This document shows, one piece after another, positions 22,961-34,036 of a stretch of DNA of 64,000 bases. Origin of the DNA: Cryptomeria japonica (lineage: Eukaryota; Streptophyta; Pinopsida; Cupressales; Cupressaceae); NCBI RefSeq assembly GCF_030272615.1, contig NC_081414.1, positions 660,150,438 to 660,214,437 on the forward strand, written 5' to 3'. Position 1 is the stretch's first letter, and every line of letters starts with the position of its first letter. A program made the translations under genes and the position numbers. The notes beneath the pieces were generated by a model that was given only the letters and a program-made list of their open reading frames with translations, had not been told where the DNA came from and made no database searches.

Positions 22961-23766
22961 GCTGATGAGCCTAATTATTTTTATGATATGTATGAGCTTG
23001 TTGAGATTAATCATGAGTTATCTTTATATTTTTCAAAAGCATTAATCCTAGATTCTAGTTACAAACAAATTGATTCATCATTAGAGAATGGTCCTTGTTT
23101 GGAACTTGTAGTAGCTCCATTTACCATTCTAATTTTGGCTTCTCTTACATATTGTCCACCATCCCTAAATGATTCTAAGAAAGATTGGTAGGTAATTGAT
23201 TTTCTTGACCACCTTCATTTGTATCATGGATTCTCTTTTGTGTGTTTTCTTTTTTGTAATGTGCTTCCCTCGTGATGTGCTACTTGATAAGTTTTTGTGT
23301 TATGTTAGGTTCTCTTTGGATGACCCTTGTTACTTCATTCTAGTGCAAGGTAATAAAGAGGTCAAATCCATTTTGATATTCCTTTATTTGTATCTCAATT
23401 CTTTTATATGTTGTATCTATAGTATTTCATACATGTGTTATTGTTCATAAATGTGTCTTTGTTTTGTCTACTTGGGGATGATGTAAAGTGTTGAGATTTT
23501 TTTTCCGTCTCTACCATGTTGAATCAAAAAGACATTTGTTTGTTTTCTCATATTCTCATCTTCCATTGTGTTCATAGCTCCATTACTTTTGGGGGATGAG
23601 GTCAATTCATTACATATATTCTTGATATACATTATTTATCACAAGTGCATTACTAACCCTAGAGTTAGTGGATGCCCTATGTAATTTTTCTTGTATGTTT
23701 TGTGACTATTATCCTTTGATTTGTCCTTTAATGGGGGAATCTTATTGTGGTAACATTTTGAACATA
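22961..23766 (+). other. Unassigned tail of the fossil gypsy element
   Basis: One weak frame (22964-23191, YDMYELVEINHELSLYFSKA) and then AT-rich sequence with runs such as CTTTTGGGGGATGAGG near 23587. I see no recognisable domain. It probably belongs to the 3' end of the fossil element, by position only. Confidence 0.35.
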
Positions 23767-25720
23767 TGATAGGTCTAAGAGGGGGGTTGAATCGGTCTAG
23801 AACTTCAAAATGAATTAATTATAAATAGCATCAACTTACTTAACAAAAACACAACAATCATCAACACATGAACACTAGATTTACATGGAAAACCCAAACA
23901 GGGAAAAACCATAGTGATAATATAATTCACTATATGAACAAGAATGATTACATTGTTTTAGGCTTACTACAATGGAGAAACAAAACCTAAAATAATTGCA
24001 AGGCTAAGGAACATTACCTTAGGGAAAAATACAAAAACTTTCACAACTAAGGCTCATTGCTTTAGGGCAAGATACACACTATTACTGAAGGACTCATTGT
24101 TAATCAACAATAAAGGAAATAACTGAACTGAAACTAAGAAGGATTTTCCTGAACATGAAATTGTCCTTGAACAACTAGATCAAGCAACCAACATCATGGA
24201 AAACATCTCTAATAACTTCTATTATCACAAGACATTATCTCACTGAATATATCACCTTCAAAGATCTTCTCAAACTGAATTTCAAACATTCACAATCTCG
24301 GATCTGCTTGCATATCATTCACATACAATTCACTTTTCCATACTTCCACACTCTCTCTATTGAACACATGAAAAGACTAAGAGGGGGGGGGTGAATTTGT
24401 TTGGAACTTCCAAATAGACTAATTATAAACAACATCAACTTAGAACAATACAAAAATCATCAACATATGAGAATTAACCATCAACACATGAGCAACGAAT
24501 TTATGTGGAAAACCCAAAAAGGGAAAAACCATGGTGATAATCTAACTCACAATATATATCAACAATGTATAATGAATATGACTTCCTGCCAAAGATCTCA
24601 TTGCTCTAGACTTGTAGACTAAAGTGCATAACCTTAGGCAAGATACAAAATTAGGACTTTCTCTACTAAAGATCACTTCTTCAGGGCAAGATATAAATTA
24701 TTCTCAAGGGACTCACTGTCAATTAGTAATAAAATAAATAGATGAATTGAAATTGAGAAGGATTCTCCAGAACATAAAATATTCCTTGAATAACTAGATC
24801 AAGCGACCAACATCATGGAAAACATCTTTGATATCTTCTACTATCACAACACACTTTCTTCATTGAATATATCACCTTCAAAGGTCTTCTCAATCTGACT
24901 TTCACACATTTACAATCTCAATTTTTCTTGCATATCATTCACATACACTTCACATACAATTAACTTTTCTGTCATACACAGCTTAGCCACCCGCAAACCT
25001 TAAATATGGGATATTAACATTGAAAATATAATTGAGGCTCAACCAAAATAGAATAAGAAATATTATGCAAAATTAGCCACCTAGACCAAAAATACTCAAA
25101 ATAGTCCACTCCAAGAGAAAGAGGTAACCAAAACATTATGATACATCCTTCCAAGATTAATTCAATGAATTGCACACACTAATATATTCCCCAAATTTAT
25201 TACCAAATGTAACATGTAGATATAGCAATCAGTCAGCCACAAAACATCTTCTAATACAAAATACTCCATGCGGATCTCCACACACCGAGGTGAGACCCAT
25301 AAATACACCCCAATACAACTTCCAACTAATATTTGGACAAAAATAATATGATCCAACTTAGATAACTTAATCGGGCATATCGAGTCAAAACATAATTGAT
25401 CTTAAATCAAAAAAGCTCTCTTGTGAAACAAAGAAATTATTTTAGAAATATACTAAGAATACTATACATTCTATGAAACAATCATCCACTAAACCACAAC
25501 ACAATCTAAAACATATCTGGAGGGAACCAAAAGATTTTTGGACCACTCTGACACACACATTCCCTGCCAAAGAACACAGATAACTATCCAAAACAAAATG
25601 CAACAACTAATACCAAAAGTACTTAATTCAATCTGCAACACAAAGCATATCCAAACCAACGTCCATCCAGATAACCAAGTTTGACATCAATGACAACCAT
25701 ATAAGCTCATTATTCCAACA
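23767..25720 (-). mobile_element. LTR-like sequence with an internal tandem duplication
   Basis: Starts TGATAGGTCTAAGAGGGGGG and ends TTCCAACA. It has the G-run plus TTGAATCGG motif and the GGAAAACCC...GGGAAAAACCATAG block of the copia-type LTRs here, so it reads as a minus-strand LTR. No primer site or matching duplications flank it (ACATA on the left, ATATC on the right). It may be a solo LTR with decayed borders. An internal stretch of about 600 bp is repeated in tandem. Confidence 0.5.
23775..24990 (-). repeat. Direct tandem duplication of about 600 bp
   Basis: CTAAGAGGGGGG at 23775 recurs at 24377. GGAAAACCCAAA...GGGAAAAACCAT recurs about 610 bp on, and CATATCATTCACATACA at 24311 recurs at 24931. 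The offset is 602-620 bp throughout, so the two units are about 23775-24376 and 24377-24990. They are clearly diverged. Confidence 0.8.
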
Positions 25721-25725
25721 ATATC

Positions 25726-25746
25726 TATTGTATTATTGGGGGAGAT
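25726..25746 (+). other. Probable polypurine tract before LTR B
   Basis: TATTGTATTATTGGGGGAGA sits just upstream of the LTR-like start TATTGGATTTGG, as expected for a plus-strand 3' LTR. Confidence 0.5.
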
Positions 25747-26990
25747 TATTGGATTTGGTTGATCATTGATGTTTCTAGGATATGTTGTTTTCATTGATGT
25801 CAACATAATCCTGTGATCTATTCTGATGAGTTTGGGAAGATTTTCTAGTCCGATTTTATAGTTTGGTTTTGCTGATCACTATTTTGCAGAATCTGGTATT
25901 TCCTTCGGTATATTCCGGTATGATCAGATCTTGTGCTATGACTTTGGGATATTGTCTTGGATGATCTTGTGAATCTTTATTTCAGATGGTTCATGATTAG
26001 GTGCTCCACAAGTTATCTTTACTCATGATAGTTGTTGATTGGTTGTGTTCTTGAGCTTCTAGATGTTGATCGATGAAGATTTGAAAAGTGGTCTTGGTGC
26101 AGTTGTTCCGGATGATTCTAATGAGTTTTTGGGTGTTTCCTATTTGTTTTGGTGATCCACATTGATTTTTGTGCAAGTTTTAGTGATTTTTATGAACCAG
26201 TGATGATTTTCATGTTATGCGATATTTCCAATAGTGAAGCATGTTGTGGCTGGTATTAACAAGATTTTCGGTGGATGTGATCATTTGGGAATTTGAATTA
26301 GGTCCATTATATATAATTTAAATCATAATATTAGTCCAGTGATCGATCTTTATATTAGACAATGTATTTTTTGTAATTGTAAGATGAGGGTTGAGGGTTT
26401 AGCCAACCTTGTTATTGAGGTTGATGATTTGTATATATAAGTGAGATGCTTATGTAATTTGGGTGTTTGTATTGTGTATGCATTATTAGAGAGAGATGAA
26501 TGTGTGAACAAGGATATATCATTCAATGAGGTGTTGAGGTGAGTTTGGTGTAGTAGAACAGACAAATGTGCTTAGATAGAACTATCATCGGGGATTTGTA
26601 GATGCTATCATTGCAGTTCATTCCTTCTGGATTATTGTCTGAATCATATTCTAAGTCAGTGTGACTTCCCCAAGGGTTGTAGCCTTTCGGAAAAATATCT
26701 TTTGAGTAGTGAGCTCTAGGCAGTGTACCCGAATGCATGTGCATTCCCCATTGTAATATTTTCACATACTACTATAGAGTATCATCTTACTGTGGGTTGG
26801 TTCCCACCATGGTTTTTCCCTTAACCAAGTTTTCCACATCAATTTTTTTTTGTTTTGTGTGTTGCATTGTTAATTTGGTTATCTGAGTATTGCTGTAGTT
26901 TGTCAGTTCTTGTTTTAAAGTTTAATTTTTTTAATCCGGTGAAGACTGATGCTACCAAATTTTTATCACACCTAAATTTGGTGACCTATA
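25747..26990 (+). mobile_element. 3' LTR or solo LTR of a plus-strand copia element (LTR B)
   Basis: An inverted relative of 610-1925. Shared stretches include GGATATGTTGTTTTCATTGATGTCAA, the GCACACTGCCTAGAGCTCAC-like region (in reverse at 26700-26725), and CCCACCATGGTTTTTCCC. The start TGTTGG has become TATTGG. TATATATAAG at 26432-26441 is a likely promoter. The right end is unclear because the G-run motif is not preserved and the sequence drifts after about 26940. Confidence 0.6.
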
Positions 26991-27761
26991 CAGGTCTTAT
27001 TCATTGTAGATAAAAGATACAAGTTTTCATTACATATCCATCAAGTATGTGGGTTAAAATGGGCTCCCGAAGTGGTTGAGCTCAACATACTGAGTAGTGG
27101 TGCGAGAACAATTAGATACAAGATGTCAATCATTACATGAGCCATAAAAGGATTTGTATCGACACCTATTAGCACACACACTAACAAATAATAGAATCAA
27201 ATCATCAAATGACAGTGAGTGTACTAGTAGATAAAAGTACATCTCCTAAATCAAAGGCACTCAAAGGAGTTGCAATCATGAGGAAATAACAAGACAGTGT
27301 CATGCTTGATCAAAGTATCCAAAGAATAATTGTTGCACAGGACAGTCATAGTTTTAAAGAAATCCACGAGTCTTTTTATAATTACAATGATGATCATCAA
27401 ATAAACAATAGTGCAACACACAGTGAGGTTATAGCAAAAGAGACTCTTATGTACTTACTAAGTCAATGGTCACCAATAATAGATCAATGATGCATGAACA
27501 TAAATAGTGAATGCTAGTATAGAGAATTGAAACACTTTCCTAGTCATATACAAAAGATACTATACATAGTGCACATGGAAGATAATCATTTGTCATAACA
27601 TCACATATTTATACACAGCTCACATACACTGAAGTACATCAAATGAGTAGTAAAAGAAGTCTCAGAGCAATCCTTTCATAGTTAGACATTCAAAGATACA
27701 TTGATAATGTAAAGTTTAACAGTGATTTTATATAGAAATACAATGGACAGTCCATATACTA
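26991..27761. other. Unassigned, no gene seen
   Basis: AT-rich sequence into which element 3 inserted. It continues at 40090. No open frame of note and no domain recognised. Confidence 0.4.
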
Positions 27762-27766
27762 CAACA
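27762..27766. repeat. Target-site duplication of element 3, left copy
   Basis: CAACA, repeated at 40085-40089. Confidence 0.85.
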
Positions 27767-28968
27767 TGTTAGACAACTCAGATAACCAGAGGACAACTGA
27801 GAGGGGGGGTGAATAAATCCTTATTACCAGACACATAAACTTAATACCCAAATGCATAAACCAAATACCAGAATGACTGATAAAGCATTTAAACATAAAC
27901 ATAAATCACATAACAATTACCATCCATCCATAACACATGACACCAAGATTTGTATGTGGAAAACTCGGTAAAGGGAAAAACCATGGTGGGAAGCCTACCC
28001 ACAGTTGGATAATACTTTTGTAGTAAGTATGTGATTACAATATGAGGGGCCTACACATGTAGAAAGGCCAACAACCTAGAGAAAACTACACATCACAAAA
28101 AGGAGCCTCATTGACTACATAAACATTGTACTACAATCCGGAAAGAAGAGTGAACTGCAAGTATAGAATCTCCTATGCCTAAGTATAGTTTTGGTTAAGC
28201 TCAATACCAGAGGCCTTAAACCTCTCTTACAAACCCAATTCGATCACTTATGATCGACCAAACCTACTGCATATGATTACAATATTATTCGTACACAAAT
28301 CATCCCATAACCTTGACCTATCAACCCATGATCTACAAAGAGATCTTACATCATATTTATACCAACTTGGGACCTAAATAATTAGGTCGGCCACCTAAAA
28401 GATACTACAAAATTCATAACATAAACCCATAATCCAATGATCAACCAAGTCATCTTAGGTCAAAAAAAATGTAAACCAATCATTAAATTCTGTCAGTAAC
28501 GCATCAGGAACATCCTCCAACACGTTACAGAAACCGGTCCATAACCTAGATAACACTGGACCCAAAATAGGCTGTCATAAACCAAATCCAACACCACTGA
28601 TGAACTAGAACATGAACAAGATAACCAACAACATCCTAAAATCCATCTAGAAGCCACACCAACACCACTTATCACATGCATCAAAATAACTTCAACATAG
28701 CTTTGCTAGTAAAACCCTTACCGGTGACCAAAAGGCTTACTAGAACAAATGATAGCTTCTGAGTCATCAAATCAAGAACCAATTGATCATGATACACATC
28801 TGAATAGCATGAATGACAGATCCAAACCAATTCCACAAACCAAAGCATACCGGATCAATATCATAATCAGCCACTCTACCAGAACCAATCGAAAATCGGT
28901 AAACAACCGGTGTTGCCATCAATGACAAAAAATCAATGCAACACATAATCAATTCTAAATTGCCAATA
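27767..28968 (-). repeat. 3' LTR of element 3
   Basis: 1,202 bp, starts TGTTAGACAACT and ends CCAATA (partner CCAACA). It retains a stretch of roughly 110-130 bp (about 28255-28390) that the 5' LTR lacks, including TATAAATA on the minus strand at 28354-28361. Confidence 0.88.
28354..28361 (-). promoter_or_regulatory. Probable TATA box in the 3' LTR of element 3
   Basis: TATAAATA on the minus strand. It is absent from the 5' LTR through deletion. Confidence 0.45.
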
Positions 28969-28981
28969 ATCTCCCCCTTTG
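28969..28981 (-). other. Polypurine tract of element 3
   Basis: Minus strand AAAGGGGGAGAT beside the 3' LTR. A second block of the same form lies at about 29152-29165 (CTCTCCCCCTTTGACATCAATG on the plus strand, split here as CTCTCCCCC then TTTGACATC). Confidence 0.75.
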
Positions 28982-29231
28982 GCATTGATGCCAACACTAG
29001 ATGTGAAAAACATCCAAGTGCCAAGAAATGCCAAACAAGTCTCCCCCAATGGAAGATAGCCAACAATCTCCCACAAAATGATATAGCAATTAATTTTCAA
29101 CCAAACTCACCCTTTGACTAATATTCTGTTAAGCTTTGTTTTTCACATATATCTCTCCCCCTTTGACATCAATGCCAAAGCTCTACCATAAAACATCAAA
29201 GAAAAAACATAGATCCTCTGAATCATACAAC

Positions 29232-29636
29232 TAACTAGGCGCTACTGACTATGCACTGCTGACTAGATAGAAGTTGACTAGGTAGAAGGTACAAATCCCA
29301 AAAAAAACTCAAATTTTTTTTAAAAAAAATTTCAAATTTTTTTTTCAAATTGGAAAAGAATTTTTAGAATTTTTTTTTTTTTGAAAAAAATCCAAAAATT
29401 TCGTACCGTACTGCTCGAATTGGGTAGAAAATTTCCTCCACACCAAAAAATCGATTTTCACCAAAATAAGTCAAATTTATACTTGATTTTTATGGAAATG
29501 GCCTCCCAGACGCAATGGTGAGGTCAAAAATTCTCCAAGATGCCTCCAAAAAGAATATTTCCTTAGATCTAAAAATAGAATCCTTCCACGATGTCTCCAA
29601 AAACTAATCAATGAAGCCCCAATGGCTCTGATACCA
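29232..29636 (-). repeat. Second copy of element 4 leader and primer site, outside its 3' LTR
   Basis: Matches 34690-35081: CACTGCTGACTAGATAGAAG / CACTGCTGACTGGACAGAAG, the poly-A/poly-T stretch, CTGCTCGAATTGGG, and GCTCTGATACCA at 29625-29636. It belongs inside a retrotransposon, right after a 5' LTR, so a second element copy once extended to the left. Confidence 0.85.
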
Positions 29637-30087
29637 TGTGAGATTTTGCCAAGGTCAAGGGCACAATGAAAAGTATAAAAATAGAGACAAAAGAATGACA
29701 AGAACAAACTGTATTCTCATCAATATGAAAATGATCAACTGGATTCACCAATACAATGAATATAGGCCTTCTTATATAGGCAAGGCCATAGGGATGTACG
29801 AGCACACAATCATGACATCTGGCTCAATGAGAAACAAGGGTAGGTAAGAAATACTAGGGGTAGGTAGGAGAAATAATATAATATTACACAAGAGGTGGAT
29901 GACCCACTGAATGTGGAGTGTAACAACAAAACAAGACCACAAAAGGTGGAATTTCTCCTACAAGCTCTATCCCTATGTGCACACTTCCCTAAGTGTCTCA
30001 AATCCAAACTACGAAGAGATGCATTATCCTAAGTTAGCTTAAGTAAAGTGTAATAATATCCATAATGAATATTTATTTACACCAACA
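29637..30087 (-). repeat. 3' LTR of element 4
   Basis: 451 bp, starts TGTGAGATTTTGCC and ends TTTACACCAACA. It is nearly identical to 35082-35512, with one extra stretch of about 20 bp near 29850. TATATAAG on the minus strand lies at 29771-29778. Confidence 0.92.
29771..29778 (-). promoter_or_regulatory. Probable TATA box in element 4 LTR
   Basis: Minus strand TATATAAG inside GGCCTTGCCTATATAAGAAG. The same box is at 35216-35223 in the 5' LTR. Confidence 0.55.
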
Positions 30088-30101
30088 CCCCCCCTTAAGT
30101 G
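30088..30101 (-). other. Polypurine tract of element 4
   Basis: Minus strand CACTTAAGGGGGGG directly before the 3' LTR. Confidence 0.8.
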
Positions 30102-30414
30102 CAACTTAAGGGAATGAAGACTCAAGTCAACAATGCAAGATGGGTCCCAGCTATTAGGCCATGATAGGTACCCATGTACAATATGCAAATGCAAGCAAAA
30201 CCATGCAATGCAATCTCTCACAAACAGAGAAAAGGAGAAAACACAGTGGGAAAAAACTCCCCCCCAAAAGAGAGATGAATGTACAAAAGACTCTCAAAGA
30301 AGGACTAAACCTCAAAGAGGAAAAAGTCCCCCCCATAAGAGAGGAAGGAGAAGTCAACGGACCCCCCCTAATGACACATCCTGCACCCCCAAGAGAGCTC
30401 ACAACTGCTAGAAC
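30102..30414 (-). other. 3' untranslated region of element 4
   Basis: Contains several C-runs on the plus strand (30268, 30329 and 30362) that look like repeated polypurine tracts on the element strand. The open frames here (30133-30411, 30154-30402 and 30161-30427) overlap each other on both strands and have no known domain. Confidence 0.5.
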
Positions 30415-31129
30415 TTACTCTCAGTGAAAGGTTTGGTGAATATGTCAGCAACCTGCTCTACTATAAGACAATACTACAAATCAATGACCTGCTCCTAAAT
30501 GAGCTCTCAGATATAGTGCATATGAATCTCGATGTGTTTGATCCACTGGTGTTGGACTGGGTTCTTTGAGATTGCAATAGCACTTTGATTGTCGCAATGT
30601 AGAACTGTCGGTCGTGGAGTGGTGAACCCAAACTCTATGAGAATCTGCTAGAGCCAAATGGTCCCAGTCACTGCCTTAACAACACCTCGATACTTAGCCT
30701 CAGTTGAAGAGAGAGCAATAGCATGTTGCTTCTTGTTCTACCAATAAATGGGGCCTGAACCAAGGTGAAAACTGTAACCATAAGTAGACTTATGATCATC
30801 AAGATTGCCAGCCCAATCAGAGTCTGTGTAACCAACCAGGCGAAGTCCTGTGCCTGCTGTATAGTGAATCCCATAGTGATGTGTACCCTAGATGTAATGA
30901 AGGATGCATTTTAGTGGATTTCCAAGGAAGCTCATGTGGTTCCAGCATGAAGCAGGAAACCATGCCAACTACAAATGAAATATCAGGGCGTGTGTGGGTC
31001 AAGTAGATGAGACTACCCACAAGCTGACGATACAAAGTGGCATCAACTAGTGGAGAAGAACACTGAGCCTCAAGCTTGACTCCGGAAAGAAAGGGAGTCA
31101 GTTCAGGCTTACAATCAGCCATATGAAAG
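30415..31129 (-). pseudogene. Element 4 RNase H region
   Basis: Minus strand. It shows LEAQCSSPLVDATLYRQLVG, SLIYLTHTRPDISFVVGMVS and, near the end, EQVADIFTKPF. These are standard copia landmarks between RT and RNase H and at the end of pol. Several stops and a frame change break the middle. It would degrade the RNA strand during reverse transcription. Confidence 0.75.
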
Positions 31130-31821
31130 CATGCAAGTAGATCAAGAGCATACTTGGGCTGCGATAGTGTAATCCTGAAAGGTGACTATGAAATCTCTAT
31201 CCTGAGAAAGTAGTGCAAAAGACCCAAGTCAGTCATAGAAAATCTATAATGCAAAGCAGATTTGACCCTGCTAATGATGGATGTGGTACTCCCTGTAATG
31301 ATCAAATCATCAACATAGAGCACAAGTATCAAGTGAGAGTCATCCTGTCACAAAATATAGACATTCAGATCAGAATGACACCTGGTGAACCCTGCTGAGA
31401 GAAGAAAGGAATCCATCTTGGCATACCAAGCCCTGGGGGCCTGCTTAAGGCCATAGAGAGATTTCCTTAGTTTGTAAACCAAGGAAGTATCCTAGATGAA
31501 ACCCTGCGACTGCTCCATATAAATCTCCTCATCAAGGTCACCATGAAGAAAAGTACTCTTCACATCCATCTAATGTACAACCCAACCATGAGCTACAACA
31601 ATAGCAAGTGTCAAGCGAATGGAGTTCATCTTGGCTATAGGTGAAAAGGTCTTAGTATAGTCAACACTTGCAACCTGAGAGAAACCTTTCACAACAAGCC
31701 GAGCCTTGTACTTATCCACACTACCATCCGCTGCAAACTTGGTCTGATAGATCCACTTACATCGAACCATCTTTCTCCCCTTAGGGAGATGGACTAAATC
31801 CCATGTGTTGTTCCTCATCAA
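31130..31821 (-). pseudogene. Element 4 reverse transcriptase
   Basis: Starts NNTWDLVHLPKGRKMVRCKW. It continues through YKARLVVKGFSQVASVDYTK, SLYGLKQAPRAWYAKMDSFL and the catalytic LILVLYVDDLIITG near 31300-31340 (YVDD intact). Copia RT blocks are in the normal order. Stops near 31500, 31350 and 31190 (several where Gln is expected) inactivate it. Family relatives act in cytoplasmic virus-like particles. Confidence 0.85.
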
Positions 31822-32057
31822 GGAACTATACTCTTCCTCAATAGCTTGGTCCCACTCAGGAACCCTGATGCTTCCTGAAATGTCTATGGATCAGAAGTGG
31901 TAACAATGAATGCATGTGGAAGATCCTGATGTTGTGATCGAGTTCTCCATGTATCTGAAGGATCCCCAACAAGAGAACCCGTAGACTCAAGTGTCTGTCG
32001 AGCCCAATGAGGTCTAGGTGGACGTGGAGAACAAGGCTCCTCAACTACAAGTGGACC

Positions 32058-32506
32058 CTACAGAGGTGTAACCCTGTGAGTCAGAGTTGAAGGAGTCTCA
32101 TCATCTGAATCACTAACATCACTATCCACAATGGAGTAAGGTGGAGGAGGTAGAGAGGCTAAGCTAGGAGAGCTTTCCTCAAAGTGAACACTCCTCTCAA
32201 TGAACACCTCACGTGTCTTAGGATCCATCAATCTATATGCCTTAACACCTTCAGGATATCCAACAAATATGCAAGGTCCACTCTGTGGTTCCAATGCCTT
32301 GTGTTTCTGCGGAGGTATGTGAGCCCATGCTGGACACCCAAAGACTCTGAAATGTAGACCCAAGTGAAGCGAGAGTAGTCATCAATGAAGGCGAGGACAT
32401 AGTGGGCCTTGCTAAATGAAGGTGTTGGAAATGGACCTACTACATCGTTGTGAACAAGTTGAACAACTTCCAAAGCTCTCCAAGCTTTGCCTTTATCAAA
32501 CTTTTC
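32058..32506 (-). pseudogene. Element 4 integrase with the core deleted
   Basis: The text runs VVQLVHNDVVGPFPTPSFSK and YVLAFIDDYSRFTWVY, then jumps, in another frame, to LHFRVFGCPAWAHIPPQKHK and CIFVGYPEGVKAYRLMDPKT. The block holding the second Asp and the Glu of the DDE site (normally about 170-180 residues) is missing at about 32350-32365. The first Asp (HND) and the C-terminal GKKY-type part remain. This copy cannot make active integrase. Confidence 0.8.
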
Positions 32507-33330
32507 CTAGAGATGCTTGCCCATGGAACAACCTAAACATACACCCTCTGAAAAATTGATTCGAGGTAGACCAGTGACCATGTCTTTAGTGCTGAGCTGC
32601 TGAAGATAGTGGTAGTTGAGGTGACCAAACCACTCATGCCATAGCTTACTTTCTAAATTTGAATGAGTAAGCAAGGCCCTAGAAGGTGAACTTGGCACAA
32701 AGTGGGAGAATGAGTAAAGCCTTGAGTTGTCATTGACTTGTCCCACTGCTACCAAGGCATCATCATCAAGTTCCTTCACCACAACTGAATCTGGTGTAAA
32801 CTCAACCTTTTTCCCATTCCCATAGTGAGTGATTTGGTAGATAGAGAGAAGGTTGGTAGACAAGTTAGGAACATAGAGAACATTCTCAAATGTTCCATCA
32901 TCCATGTCAACTGAACCTTTCCCTTCAACCTCTACTTGTGTATCATCACCTATGTAAATGTGAGGTACCTTAGATGGCTCCAATGAAGAAAACTACTCCT
33001 TTATAGAACCCATGTGATATGAGTCACCTGAGTCAAGTATCCACTGCTGTGAAGAACTTGTTGTAGCCACAAATGCTTGCCCTTTTCCCTTAGACTATGA
33101 GGAAGAGGAAGGAGATGAATCCTTCTTTGTGTAGGTGGATGGCAAGTTGATGTTGTTTCTCTTGAGAATATTAGTTAACTTTTCAACTTGCTTTGTGTGG
33201 CATCGATGCTCATCATGACCATACTTCTTGCAATATGCACAAGTTGGCTTATCCTTCTTAGGTGGTGTCCCCTTCTTGGAAGAGGATCAAAAATCACCTT
33301 GTGTTGGAGAGGATGATTGTCCTTTTTCCT
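32507..33330 (-). pseudogene. Element 4 zinc knuckle, protease and pre-integrase
   Basis: CAYCKKYGHDEHRC (33190-33235) is a CCHC knuckle. WILDSGDSYHMG near 33030 is the copia protease active site (DSG kept). A stop at about 33000 precedes the 158-codon run that starts VPHIYIGDDTQVEVEGKGSV. That run ends with the pre-integrase stretch SKLWHEWFGHLNYHYLQQLS and CLGCSMGKHL (the H2C2 zinc site). Confidence 0.8.
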
Positions 33331-34036
33331 ATTGTGGCTGTGACTTAGATTGCTTCTTCTTGTTGTTGGAATATTTGCCTTGACTTCCTTGATTCCCTTG
33401 ATTAGCCACCAAAGCCTTGGACTTTGAAGACTTGAGAAACCCCATGTTCAACAACTTAGATTGTTCCAATATCAACATTTCTATGAAAGCATCAAATGAA
33501 GGCATAACATAGGAACTCCCCACTGTCAAACGATGAGTTTGGAAGCTAGACACAAATGCTGCATATTTTGGTGCAACCTTGTCCAACAAGTTGAATATCA
33601 ACTGAGCATCCTTTTTGTCAATTCCACAATCCTTAAGCTTTGCTATTAGCTCATTTGCTTTGGTGACATAATCTTGGATTGTATCAAAACTCTTGGGATC
33701 CAAGTTGGTGAGCTCATTGTCAATCTTATAACCTCTAATTTCATCAACTTGACCATACAATTTCTGAAACATATCCCAAGCATCTTTGATTGTAGTACAC
33801 TTTTCAATATGAAAGATGAGGTCATCTGATACATACTTGCACAAAGTTCCAAGAGCCATGCAATTCTTAGTTAGCCATTCTAATTAAGCATTAGGATTAG
33901 CCTTAGGATTAGGTGGTGTTGCTATTATTCCATCTATGTAATGCGTGAGACCTTTTTCCTTTAATTTGCTCCATACTTTAATTTTCCATGATGCATAATT
34001 ATGTGGAGTTAAAGGTGGAAATTTATGAAGACTCAT
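33329..34036 (-). pseudogene. gag: Element 4 gag
   Basis: ATG at 34036 begins MSLHKFPPLTPHNYASWKIK, the usual copia gag start. One in-frame stop near 33882 separates it from LCKYVSDDLIFHIEKCTTIK, AWDMFQKLYGQVDEI and DKKDAQLIFNLLDKVAPKYA, the UBN2-type gag core. A Lys/Gln/Ser-rich tail (NKKKQSKSQPQ) precedes the knuckle. It forms the particle around element RNA. Confidence 0.85.

Noticed and set aside
22964-23191. Host gene exon after the fossil gypsy
   Set aside because: The frame is short and weak, with no domain, splice context or neighbouring exons.
23762-25725. Target-site duplication for the LTR-like sequence
   Set aside because: The flanks ACATA and ATATC do not match, so no insertion borders can be claimed.
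30133-30427. Three overlapping open frames rich in Lys, Pro and Ser
   Set aside because: They lie in the C-run/purine-run 3' region of element 4 and arise from base composition.
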